Source: Ruixingdingia sedimenti
GTDB taxonomy: Bacteria; Pseudomonadota; Alphaproteobacteria; Rhodobacterales; Rhodobacteraceae
Direction: 5' to 3'
Length of the DNA stretch: 64,000 nt
Assembly (NCBI RefSeq): GCF_031432425.1
Contig: NZ_JAVKPH010000002.1
Coordinates: 1 to 64,000, forward strand
Shown: positions 33,496 through 41,171 of the stretch, one piece after another
Layout of the letters: every line of letters begins with the position of its first letter
How positions within the stretch are numbered: position 1 is the stretch's first letter
Made by a program: the position numbers and the translations under genes
The notes under the pieces: model-generated
Databases searched by the model: none
What the model saw: only the letters and a program-made list of their open reading frames with translations
Told to the model about the DNA's origin: nothing

Positions 33496-36057
33496 TCAGT
33501 TGTCGCGCCGGAAGACGTGGGCCCGCGCGGTGGCCAGCTGGTCCCAGCCGGGCCGATGGTGCAGGTCGGTCTTCTTCACGTTGACCAGCAGCGTGTTGTA
33601 GGCGAAGGCGCCCGCCGGCGAGGGGTTGTCCAGCGTCAGGAAATCGGGGTTGCCCGACCGGTCGACGCCGTTCTCGTCGATGTCCATCCAGGCCCCTTCG
33701 TGCAGGACCAGAACCCCCGGCATGCAGCGTTCGGTCACGTAGACCGGTGTCACCACCCGCCCGCGGTCGTTCCAGACCTCGACCGTATCGCCGGTCTGGA
33801 TGCCCAGCCGCTTGGCGTCCGAGGCGTTGATCGTCGTCTCCTGGCTGAAGGTCTCGCGCAGCCAGGGGATGTTGTTGAAGATCGAATGCGTCCGCCAGCG
33901 CGGATGCGGCGTGATCATGTGGAACGGATAGTCCTTGGCCTTTTCGTGGTTCAGGCTTTCCCATGGCTCGATCCATTTCGGGATCGCCGGGATCGGATAG
34001 CCCCATTGCGTCCGCGTCCAGTCCTGCACCTGGGCGAGCGTGGTCGAGAAGATCTCGATCTTGCCCGAGGGGGTCTGGAACGGGATGCCCTGTTCGATCT
34101 GGTCCTGGAACGCGACGTGGGGCCGGGGCAGGATGAACTTGTAAACCCCACGGCTTTTGAATTCCTCCCAACTCCACGTCACGCCCTGGTGGCTTTGGAC
34201 CTTGTGCCACCAATCCACCAGATAGGCTTCGTCGACGGCATCGTTGTCGTAGAAGTAGTCGCGGCTGGCCTTGGGATTGTAGGCCGGCCCGAACCCCAGC
34301 CGATAGGCCAGTTCGGTGAAGACCTGGAAGTCGGTGCGGCTTTCGCCCAGGGGCTCGATCACCTTGGGGCGGTGGATGTAGTAGTGCCCCTTGTACCAGG
34401 GCAGCGCCACGTCGTGCCGTTCGAAATGCGTGGCGATCGGCAGCAGATAGTCGGCCCAGATGCCGGTCGGCGTGATCGTGCTGTCCATGCAGACCAGAAG
34501 GCTTTCGCCTTCGCCGTAGCTGTCCAGCTTGCGGATCGCCTCGATTTCCTTGTTGATGTTCGTCAACTGGTTGAACCAGTCCGACCCCTGCCAGAAGATG
34601 CCGCGGATGTTGGGGATGACCCCATCCAGATTGTCGCCGCGCGGCCAGAGTCCGGCCTCTTCCCGCTTCACGTTCGGGTAGTTCAGAACGATATGCGCCC
34701 AGCGGTCCGACTTGATCGAGGCGAACCAGATGTTGGCGTTCTGGTCGTAAGGGTAGGCGATGGATTCCGGGTGCCAGCCCTTGCCCACGCCTTCGGCGCA
34801 GCCGCCCAGCACCCCGATGTTCCCCGTCATCGCCTGCAGGGCCGCGGCCATGCGGTTGTACTGTTCGCCATAGGCCGCCCGGCCCGGGGCCCAGCTGGCT
34901 TTTAGCGCGGCGGGCTTGGTGTCGGCATAAAGCTCGGCCAGCTTGATGATGTCGGCGGCCGGCACGCCGCAGATCGCGCTGGCCCAGTCCGGCGTCTTCG
35001 GGATGCCGTCGCGCGTGCCCTCGATGTACTCGCGGAAGCTTTCCTGATCCTTCGCCCAGTCCGGCATGGTGCCGGGGTCCATGCCCTGCACGAAGCGGTT
35101 GATGTAGTCCTGGTTCTGCCGGTTGGTGGCGAAGATGTGGTAGGCCATGCCCGCCATCATCGCCGCATCGGTGTTCGGGCGGATCGGGATCCACCAGGCG
35201 TCATAGGCGCTGGCGCTGTCGGTATATTGCGGGTCGACCAGCACGAACTTGCAGCCGCGCTGCTTGGCCATGCGCATGTAGTAGAACGTGTTGCCGCCGT
35301 GGAAGGTATAGGCCGGGTTCCAGCCCCACATCACGATCAGCTTGGAATGCGCGAAGGCATCGTCCTCGTTGCCGTCCTCGATGGTGCCGAAGGTCCAGCG
35401 GCTGGACGAGGTGGTGCCCTGGTAGGACGGCACCGACCAGCTGCTGGTGCGGCAGCCGAACATGCCCAGGAAGCGGCCCAAGAGGCCCTCGATCTGGTCG
35501 GACTTGTGCAGGACGCCATAGCTGGCCCCGGCATAGCTTTGGTCAAGGATCGCGGTCGGGCCGTAGGTGTCCTTCAGGTGCACCATGCGCTCGGCGATCT
35601 CGGTCAGGGCCTGGTCCCAGGTGATGCGCTTGAACTTGGCCTCGCCGCGCTTGCCGACCCGCTTCATCGGGTAAAGAAGCCGTTCCGGGGAATAGAGCCG
35701 CGATCGGTAGGATCGCCCGCGCAGGCAGGCGCGCAGTTGCGGCTTTTCCTCGGTGTCGGTGCCATAGGCATCGCCCTGGTAGCTGCCGTTGTCGGTCGAC
35801 AACCGCACGATCACGTCGCCCTTCTTGTGCGCGACCAGCATGTGGCGGCTGCCGCAGTTGTGCGCGCAGGAGGTGACGACGGTCGTCAGCTCATCATCCC
35901 GCGGATAGGGCTCGTAGGCGAAGGCGCGCGCCGGGGTCGCCTTGCCGCCCACCAGCGCGGCGGCGGCGGTGGCGGCGGCCCCTTGCAGGAAGGCGCGGCG
36001 CGTCGGCGTCAGCAGGGCCGCAAGGCGGGACAGGTCGAAGGTCTTGGTCATGGTCAT
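33496..36057 (-). CDS. DmsA-like molybdopterin oxidoreductase, catalytic subunit
   Basis: An 853-residue enzyme of the DMSO reductase family. A Tat signal (TPTRRAFLQG, Arg20-Arg21) ends near ATPARA. The [4Fe-4S] site has Cys64, Cys68 and Cys111, but the third position is His72 (CAHNCGSRH) where DmsA has Cys. RACLRGRSYRSRLYSPERLL and RVGKRGEAKFKRITWDQAL closely follow the DmsA pattern. It should reduce or oxidise a small substrate in the periplasm; the substrate cannot be named. An ATG at 36051 is an alternative start with better ribosome-site spacing. Confidence 0.88.
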   Translation of the reverse strand: MTMTKTFDLSRLAALLTPTRRAFLQGAAATAAAALVGGKATPARAFAYEPYPRDDELTTVVTSCAHNCGSRHMLVAHKKGDVIVRLSTDNGSYQGDAYGTDTEEKPQLRACLRGRSYRSRLYSPERLLYPMKRVGKRGEAKFKRITWDQALTEIAERMVHLKDTYGPTAILDQSYAGASYGVLHKSDQIEGLLGRFLGMFGCRTSSWSVPSYQGTTSSSRWTFGTIEDGNEDDAFAHSKLIVMWGWNPAYTFHGGNTFYYMRMAKQRGCKFVLVDPQYTDSASAYDAWWIPIRPNTDAAMMAGMAYHIFATNRQNQDYINRFVQGMDPGTMPDWAKDQESFREYIEGTRDGIPKTPDWASAICGVPAADIIKLAELYADTKPAALKASWAPGRAAYGEQYNRMAAALQAMTGNIGVLGGCAEGVGKGWHPESIAYPYDQNANIWFASIKSDRWAHIVLNYPNVKREEAGLWPRGDNLDGVIPNIRGIFWQGSDWFNQLTNINKEIEAIRKLDSYGEGESLLVCMDSTITPTGIWADYLLPIATHFERHDVALPWYKGHYYIHRPKVIEPLGESRTDFQVFTELAYRLGFGPAYNPKASRDYFYDNDAVDEAYLVDWWHKVQSHQGVTWSWEEFKSRGVYKFILPRPHVAFQDQIEQGIPFQTPSGKIEIFSTTLAQVQDWTRTQWGYPIPAIPKWIEPWESLNHEKAKDYPFHMITPHPRWRTHSIFNNIPWLRETFSQETTINASDAKRLGIQTGDTVEVWNDRGRVVTPVYVTERCMPGVLVLHEGAWMDIDENGVDRSGNPDFLTLDNPSPAGAFAYNTLLVNVKKTDLHHRPGWDQLATARAHVFRRDN

Positions 36058-36067
36058 GGGTCCTTCG

Positions 36068-37573
36068 CTACTCTGCGATCCGGTGTTCGGGTTTCGGCGC
36101 GGCCGGGCGGCCTGCGGCCCAGTCCGGCACGGTCTCAAGGTCCATCCCCGGCCAGGGCGTGCGGGCATAGGGATAGCTGATGCGATACCAGGCCCTGCCG
36201 CCGTGGCAGCCGTAGCAGGTGTCCGAGGTGCCGTTGCGCGCCAGATCCTCGATGGTCGCCGCGTTCAGGTAGTTCACCTGGTGGCGGTTGGTGCGGAAAC
36301 TCTCGGCATGGCACGACAGGCAGCCGTTCGGGGCCTCGGCATATTCCATGTCGACCCGCGCCTCGGGCCAGGGGCCGGAAAGGCCCATGATCTCCACCGG
36401 ATCGGGCATCGCGCCATGGCACAGGAGACAGGTCTCGGACGGGTTCACCATCTTGCGCAGGGTGAATTCCGGGCTGGCCGCGGCGGTAAAGTGATCGCGG
36501 CCCGGCATCATGTCGGGGCTTTCCTCGCGCGGGTCGTTGCCCTTGTGACAGAAGTTGCATTCCAGCTTCATCACCGACTTGGCAAAATCGCTTTCCGTAT
36601 GGCGCCAGTGGAAGTCGGCCTGCGGGCCGGAATAGGTATCCAGCGTCTGATACCAGGCCAGGCTGTCCGCAGCCTTCACCCCTGCCGGGCTGGTCGCGCG
36701 CGGCTGGTGGTTCAGGATTTCCTTGTGGCAGGCCAGGCACTCGGCGCTCGAGGCCGTGGCGATGGCCGGCTGGAAGTGCAGCGGGTGATAGCGCGCGGCC
36801 TCGTAGTCCATCGCCGGGATCGCGGCTTCCAGTTCGGCAACCTTGGTCTCGATCGCGGCCAGTTCGGCTTCGGTCAACGCGGGCGCGTCGGCATAGGTCA
36901 CGCCTTCGGGATAGGGCACCGGGTCCAGCGTGACCACGGCGTCATCGGCAAGGTCGGCATAGGGCTCGGCCGGGGTTTCCTCGGCCACCGGAACGTCGGA
37001 TGCCGCGGGCGCCGCCCCGGCCAGAGTGACGGGAGTGCCGGATTGCGTGGCCAGCCAGGCGATCAGGTTTGCGCGATCTTCGGCCTTCTTCACCCCGGCA
37101 AAGGCCATCTTGGTGCCCTTGGCATAGGCCTTGGGGTTTTCGAGGAAGGCATCCAGCGCCGCCTCGTCCCAGACCTGCCCGGCCAGCGCCTTCAGCGCAT
37201 CGGAATAGGCGAAACCCTCGGCCGTGGCGACACCCCGGCCGTGGACACCCCAGAGGTTCGGCCCGGTGCCGTTCTTGCCCCCCTCGGCGATGGTGTGGCA
37301 GGCCTTGCATGGCTTGAAGGCCTTTTCCCCCGCCGCCAGATCGACGCCGCCCTGCGCCGCAGGTTCGGCGGCGGGCTCTGCCGCAGGATCAGCCCCGGCT
37401 TCCGCTGTATCGGCCGCCGCGGTCGCCGCGGGCTCGGCCGGGGCGATGAAGGCCACAGGCGCGGGGCCGGTGCCCTTGTAGATCAGCGCGCCGACCACGA
37501 AGAGGGCGTAGAAGGCCAGAAGGGCGAAGCCCAGTCCCGCAAGGGCGCCGATCAATCGTTCCGTCGTTTTCAT
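36068..37573 (-). CDS. Membrane-anchored hexahaem c-type cytochrome (fusion)
   Basis: A 501-residue cytochrome. One N-terminal helix (about 10-32) anchors it, followed by an Ala/Glu/Pro-rich linker. A class I cytochrome c domain binds haem at Cys89-His93 with Met156 (GTKMAF) as likely ligand. A C-terminal pentahaem domain has CxxCH at 279, 339, 382, 418 and 453. The fusion probably carries electrons between the quinone pool or bc1 complex and the DmsAB-like enzyme, replacing a DmsC/NrfD membrane subunit, which is absent. It lies 10 bp before the catalytic gene. Confidence 0.88.
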   Translation of the reverse strand: MKTTERLIGALAGLGFALLAFYALFVVGALIYKGTGPAPVAFIAPAEPAATAAADTAEAGADPAAEPAAEPAAQGGVDLAAGEKAFKPCKACHTIAEGGKNGTGPNLWGVHGRGVATAEGFAYSDALKALAGQVWDEAALDAFLENPKAYAKGTKMAFAGVKKAEDRANLIAWLATQSGTPVTLAGAAPAASDVPVAEETPAEPYADLADDAVVTLDPVPYPEGVTYADAPALTEAELAAIETKVAELEAAIPAMDYEAARYHPLHFQPAIATASSAECLACHKEILNHQPRATSPAGVKAADSLAWYQTLDTYSGPQADFHWRHTESDFAKSVMKLECNFCHKGNDPREESPDMMPGRDHFTAAASPEFTLRKMVNPSETCLLCHGAMPDPVEIMGLSGPWPEARVDMEYAEAPNGCLSCHAESFRTNRHQVNYLNAATIEDLARNGTSDTCYGCHGGRAWYRISYPYARTPWPGMDLETVPDWAAGRPAAPKPEHRIAE

Positions 37574-37634
37574 GGCTTGCTCCTGGCTGGCGGCGGCGGG
37601 GCGGGTCCTGCCCGCGCCCGCCGGGGCTGAGGCC

Positions 37635-37919
37635 TCAGTTCCCGGAATCGGTGGCCGTGCAGGTCCAGGCCCCGTCGATCAGGTCGTAGCGGATGCAGGC
37701 CGGCTCGGCGGCGCCCTGCATGCCCGACATGCCGTCCATGCCCTGCATGCCGCCCATACCTTCCATGCCGCTCATGCCCGACATGCCGGATTGCGGGGCC
37801 GGATCTCCGGCGCCGCCCGCGGGCCCGGAGCCGCCTCCGCTGCCGCCGATAAGCTGGAAAATGCCGAAGCCGACTGCGGCAGCAATGACGACAAGGATGG
37901 CGGCGCGCGTGATGTTCAT
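37635..37919 (-). CDS. Small anchored Met-x-Gly repeat protein
   Basis: A 94-residue protein with one N-terminal membrane helix (about residues 5-24), a Gly-rich spacer and eight consecutive Met-x-Gly triplets (MSG MSG MEG MGG MQG MDG MSG MQG). It ends with a short two-cysteine module, ACIRYDLIDGAWTCTATD. The WTCT sequence recurs in the larger repeat protein encoded upstream. It would be a membrane-tethered, periplasm-facing partner of that protein. Function unknown; methionine-rich proteins may bind copper or scavenge oxidants. Confidence 0.8.
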   Translation of the reverse strand: MNITRAAILVVIAAAVGFGIFQLIGGSGGGSGPAGGAGDPAPQSGMSGMSGMEGMGGMQGMDGMSGMQGAAEPACIRYDLIDGAWTCTATDSGN

Positions 37920-37944
37920 CTTGGTGTTCTCTTCAGGGGGGAAG

Positions 37945-37973
37945 GCCGGGGGCGGCAGGGCGCCGCCCCCGGC
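37945..37973 (-). promoter_or_regulatory. Very stable hairpin between two Met-Gly protein genes
   Basis: Perfect 12-bp GC stem (GCCGGGGGCGGC and its complement) with a 5-nt loop, 12 bp downstream of the large repeat-protein stop. No U-run follows on the minus strand. It may block 3' exonucleases and give the repeat protein a higher mRNA level than downstream genes. Confidence 0.6.
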
Positions 37974-37985
37974 TGGGTCAGGGGA

Positions 37986-38702
37986 TCAGTTCGACGGAGG
38001 CGTCCAGGTGCCGCCCATGCCCGACATGCCACCCATGCCGCTCATGCCGCCCATCCCGGACATGCCACCCATCCCGGACATGCCCCCCATGCCGCCCATC
38101 CCGGCCTGGCCGGTGAAGGTGTATTGGGTGCAGGTCCAGCCCGAGGCATTGCCCGACATCCCGGCCATACCCGACATGCCGCTCATGCCACCCATGCCCG
38201 ACATGCCGTCCATGCCAGCCATACCGCCCATGCCGGACATGCCATCCATCCCGGCCATGCCGCCCATGCCCGACATGCCGTCCATCCCGGCCATGCCACC
38301 CATGCCCGACATGCCGTCCATCCCGGCCATGCCGCCCATGCCGGACATGCCACCCATACCGGACATGCCACCCATGCCGCTCATTCCACCCATGCCGGAC
38401 ATGCCCGACATGCCGCCCATCCCGGCCTGGCCGGTGAAGGTGTATTGGGTGCAGCTCCAGCCCGAGGCGTTGCCCGACATGCCGCTCATGCCAGACATCC
38501 CGGCCATGCCGCCCATACCGGACATGCCGTCCATCCCCGCCATGCCGCCCATGCCCGACATGCCGTCCATGCCAGCCATTCCGCCCATGCCGGACATGCC
38601 ATCCATGCCGTCCATCCCGGACATTGTCTGCGCGGACGCGACCGAAACGATGGAACCGGCGCACAGGATCGCAGCCAGACCGACCTTCATCGACTTCCTC
38701 AT
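37986..38702 (-). CDS. Secreted Met-x-Gly repeat protein (57 triplets)
   Basis: A 238-residue protein with a signal peptide (MRKSMKVGLAAILCAG, cleavage probably after SVASA at residue 24). The mature 214 residues contain 57 Met-x-Gly triplets in three blocks of 17, 30 and 10, separated by two copies of NASGWxCTQYTFTGQAG, each with one Cys. x is Ser, Gly, Ala or Asp. The dominant 12-residue unit is MDGMSGMGGMAG. AGGAG lies 10 nt before the ATG. No known family was recognised. Candidate roles are metal binding, methionine-sulfoxide buffering or a structural partner of the adjacent cytochrome-molybdoenzyme. Confidence 0.85.
   Translation of the reverse strand: MRKSMKVGLAAILCAGSIVSVASAQTMSGMDGMDGMSGMGGMAGMDGMSGMGGMAGMDGMSGMGGMAGMSGMSGMSGNASGWSCTQYTFTGQAGMGGMSGMSGMGGMSGMGGMSGMGGMSGMGGMAGMDGMSGMGGMAGMDGMSGMGGMAGMDGMSGMGGMAGMDGMSGMGGMSGMSGMAGMSGNASGWTCTQYTFTGQAGMGGMGGMSGMGGMSGMGGMSGMGGMSGMGGTWTPPSN
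37998..38629. repeat. Tandem 9-bp / 36-bp coding repeats
   Basis: The DNA of the Met-x-Gly protein repeats every 9 bp (one triplet) and, in the longest stretches, every 36 bp (four triplets). Third positions vary between copies, so the array is old enough to have diverged yet keeps Met and Gly. Such arrays change length easily by slippage. Confidence 0.85.
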
Positions 38703-38781
38703 CCCTAATACTCCTCTGTCTTGTTCCAGGTCCCGAACGCTTGCGGGAACCCCTTGCCACCCCAGTCCGAAAGGGCCGGGA

Positions 38782-39075
38782 TCATTCACCGCCATGCCAA
38801 TGGCGGATGTCGTACGGGCCGGTCATGCCCGGATGGGTGAAAGGCGAGAACCAGGCGCCCTGGTCTTCCAGGAAGCGCAGGCTGGCCGGATAGGGCTGGT
38901 CCACGCCGGTAAGTGCCAGCGCATACCAGGCCGCATCCTTGACCATCTCGGTGATGACCGGGGCGCCAGCAGGCCGTTCCCACGGCGCCGTTCCCGCCAC
39001 CGGAAGATCCTGCCCGGGCGCCGTGCTGGCCCAGACGGACAGGCAAGCGGTCAGCAGGATCGTCGGATGGCGCAT
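38782..39075 (-). CDS. Small periplasmic protein heading the molybdoenzyme operon
   Basis: A 97-residue protein with a signal peptide (MRHPTILLTACLSVWASTAP, cleavage about residue 21). The mature part has GAPVITEMVKDAAWYALALT and ends with a conserved-looking FSPFTHPGMTGPYDIRHWHG, rich in His, Pro and aromatic residues. No family was recognised. It is the first gene of the probable operon, 80 bp before the Met-x-Gly protein. The HxxxM...HWHG end could bind metal or haem, but this is speculation. Confidence 0.6.
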   Translation of the reverse strand: MRHPTILLTACLSVWASTAPGQDLPVAGTAPWERPAGAPVITEMVKDAAWYALALTGVDQPYPASLRFLEDQGAWFSPFTHPGMTGPYDIRHWHGGE

Positions 39076-39095
39076 GGCTTCCCCCAGTCAAATTC

Positions 39096-39165
39096 GGAGC
39101 ACTCCCGGTTCACCGGCTGCACCCGCAACCGTGAGCAGAGCGCTCCGCCAGCCGGAGTGCTAACA
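39096..39165. promoter_or_regulatory. Structured element, cobalamin-riboswitch-like on + strand
   Basis: An outer stem AGCACTCC / GGAGTGCT closes a 65-nt element with inner stems GGCTG / CAGCC and CCGG-TTCA-CCGG. On the plus strand ACCCGCAACCGTGAGCAGAG followed by CGCCAGCCGGAGTG recalls the core and B12 box of cobalamin riboswitches, shortened. On the minus strand the same fold would lie in the leader of the molybdoenzyme operon. No cobalamin gene follows on the plus strand. Strand and identity are uncertain. Confidence 0.35.
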
Positions 39166-39424
39166 AAGTGGTTGGATAAATGTCAGCGTTTTCTGTGGGT
39201 TAGATGGCACGATGTCCGCTGGAGAGGTGCCAGTTTGGCAGGCGCCGCAAGGATACGTCCGAAATGCACGATCTTACCGGACGGCGTTTCTGACAGTTTG
39301 GCAGTCGGCCCGCGAAAAGCCTGTCATGCGACATATTGTCCTTTCCGGGCGCGGAGACCATGCCGCTTGCCAGTCTGGACCGCCAGATTGCGGAATCGCC
39401 GGAAAGCGCGGGGAATCGCCCCGG
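39166..39424. other. Intergenic region upstream of molybdoenzyme operon
   Basis: No gene supported. Two exact 11-bp direct repeats, CAGTTTGGCAG, occur at 39231-39241 and 39294-39304, 63 bp apart, and GACATATTGTC (about 39331) is a small palindrome. These could be activator sites for the leftward operon. No FNR consensus is seen here, in contrast to the kinase promoter. Confidence 0.4.
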
Positions 39425-39607
39425 TCAGTCCAGCGGGCGGGCTTCGGAGACCAGCATCACCGGGATGCCATCGCGCACCGGAAAGGCCAGATGCGCGGCC
39501 TTGGAGATCAGTTCCTGCCGGTCGGCATCCCAGGTCAGGACGGCATGGGTGACCGGGCAGACCAGCGCCTCAAGCATGCGGCGGTCGGGAACGACGACAC
39601 CGGTCAT
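39425..39607 (-). CDS. Trm112-family protein
   Basis: A 60-residue Trm112/UPF0434-like protein: LEALVCPVTHAVLTWDADRQ, then ELISKAAHLAFPVRDGIPVM. It keeps one Cys of the zinc-ribbon but lacks the rest, as in many bacterial members. Such proteins are thought to activate methyltransferases; bacterial partners are mostly unknown. Its start overlaps the stop of the LON-domain gene, a pairing that recurs in alphaproteobacteria. Confidence 0.8.
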   Translation of the reverse strand: MTGVVVPDRRMLEALVCPVTHAVLTWDADRQELISKAAHLAFPVRDGIPVMLVSEARPLD

Positions 39608-40245
39608 TGCAACACCTCGTCCGCGCTGCCGCCCCGCAGGGCGAATTCGATCAACGTCACCAGCGTTTCGCGCCGAGTGCCCAGGTCGGGCGCCTCAAGC
39701 AGGGCCTGTTTGTCCTCGGGCGAGAAGGGCGACAGCATGGACAGCGAGTTGATCAGCAACTCGGTCTCGGCCTCTTTCAGGCTGTCCCAATCGGCCGAAA
39801 GCCCCTCGGCGGTGAAGAACCGTGCCAGAAGCTCCAGAAATGCCGGGCGGTCAAAGCGCGGGTCCTCTTCGGCCTGACCAAGGTCGCGGGTGAAGGAGGC
39901 CCAGTCGACCGCGCAGCGGCGATAGGGGGTAAAGCCCTGAACCTCTTCACGAATCCGGAACCGGCTGATGCCGTAAAGCGTGATCATGTAGCGCCCGTCC
40001 TCGGTTTCCGAGAACGAGGTCAGCCGGCCGACGCAACCGATGGATTGCAGGCGGGTTTCGCCGCCCGGCGTCTCGCGCGGTTGCACCATGCCGATCAGGC
40101 GGGTCTTGGTCTTCAGGCAATCCTCGACCATCGCCAGGTAGCGTGGCTCGAAGATATGCAGCGGCAACCGGCCCCGGGGCAGCAAGAGCGCCCCGGGAAG
40201 CGGGAAGACCGGGATCGTCTCGGGAAGGTCAGCGGGCCGGATCAT
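39604..40245 (-). CDS. LON N-terminal substrate-binding domain protein
   Basis: A 213-residue stand-alone LON substrate-binding domain without ATPase or protease. Typical stretches are PETIPVFPLPGALLLPRGRL, PLHIFEPRYLAMVEDCL (about residues 27-43) and IGCVGRLTSFSETEDGRYM. The C-terminal third is helical. Its exact role is unknown; in alphaproteobacteria it is usually encoded beside the thioredoxin-TPR gene and Trm112, as here. Coupled by overlap to the Trm112-like gene. Confidence 0.85.
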   Translation of the reverse strand: MIRPADLPETIPVFPLPGALLLPRGRLPLHIFEPRYLAMVEDCLKTKTRLIGMVQPRETPGGETRLQSIGCVGRLTSFSETEDGRYMITLYGISRFRIREEVQGFTPYRRCAVDWASFTRDLGQAEEDPRFDRPAFLELLARFFTAEGLSADWDSLKEAETELLINSLSMLSPFSPEDKQALLEAPDLGTRRETLVTLIEFALRGGSADEVLQ

Positions 40246-40272
40246 GGGAGGTAATCTAGTCCGCCCGGACGA

Positions 40273-41171
40273 TCAGGCAAAGATCATCGACGACAGGCGG
40301 CGACGGCCTTTCAGGACGATGGGATCCTGCGGCTTCAGCGCCTCGAAGATGGTCATCAGCTGCGCCTTGGCCGCGCCGTCGTTCCATTCGCGGTCCCGCC
40401 GGAACAGTTCCAGCAGCTGATCCACGGCCTCTTCGGTCTTGCCGGCCGCGTTCAGCGCCACGGCAAGGTCGAAGCGGGCCTGATGGTTGGCGGGGTCGGC
40501 GTCGACCGCCGCGCGCAACTCGGCCTCGGGGCCGGCGTTGGCCGCCTGCCGGGCCAGTTCGATCTGCGCCTTGGCTGCCTAAAGCTCCTTGGACTTGGCG
40601 ACCGCAGCGGGCGCGGCAGTGGCGAAGGCCTCGGCCTGATCCAGATTGCCGGCCGCCAGATGGCAGCGCACGAGGCCCGCATAGGCAGCAGCGTTCTCCG
40701 GCTCTTCGCCGAGGATGGCGGCAAAGGTTTCCGAGGCATCGGCCAGCGCGCCCTGCTCCAGCATCTCTTCGGCCGCGGCGAGGGCATCGGCCAGCCCACC
40801 GTCGCCGGCCATGGCCGCCAGTTTGTCGACGAACTTCTTCACCTCGGAGGCCGGCAGCGCACCCTGGAAGCCATCGACCGGCTGGCCCTGGAAGAAGGCG
40901 TAGACCGTCGGGATCGACTGGATGCGCATCTGCGCCGCGATGGCCTGGTTGCGATCGACGTCAATCTTGACCATGCGCACCTTGCCCTTGGCGGCGGTCA
41001 CCGCGGCCTCCAGCGCCGGGCCAAGCTGTTTGCACGGGCCGCACCACGTGGCCCAGAAATCCACGATCACCGGCACGTCGCGGCTGGCTTCGACCACGTC
41101 GGCCATGAACGTCGCCTCGGTGCCGTCCTTGATCAGGTCGCCAGCGGGGGCTGCGGTGGGTTCGCCAAGTC
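40273..41171 (-). pseudogene. Thioredoxin-TPR protein (CnoX/YbbN-like), broken
   Basis: The thioredoxin domain is intact (VIVDFWATWCGPCKQLGP, active-site WCGPC) and followed by TPR helices. An in-frame TAG at 40579-40581 cuts the protein after AAVAKSKEL; the same frame continues AAKAQIELARQ for another 102 codons to the normal end. At the 5' side the start codon has been lost to an IS5-family insertion at 41172, and sequence beyond the IS reaches a stop without a start. CnoX-type proteins are hypochlorite-activated holdases, so that protection is probably lost here. Confidence 0.85.

Noticed and set aside
37998..38629. CRISPR-like array
   Set aside because: The 36-bp repeats are contiguous coding repeats without unique spacers, and no cas gene is present.
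39096..39165. Molybdenum-cofactor riboswitch for the molybdoenzyme operon
   Set aside because: Attractive by context, but the sequence does not match the motif as I know it; the cobalamin-like core is the closer resemblance.
37572..39552. Long plus-strand ORFs with Met-Pro (MPDMP) or His-rich repeats
   Set aside because: They are the antisense of the Met-x-Gly genes; the 9-bp repeat keeps all six frames open. Signal peptide, ribosome site and operon context support only the minus-strand frame.
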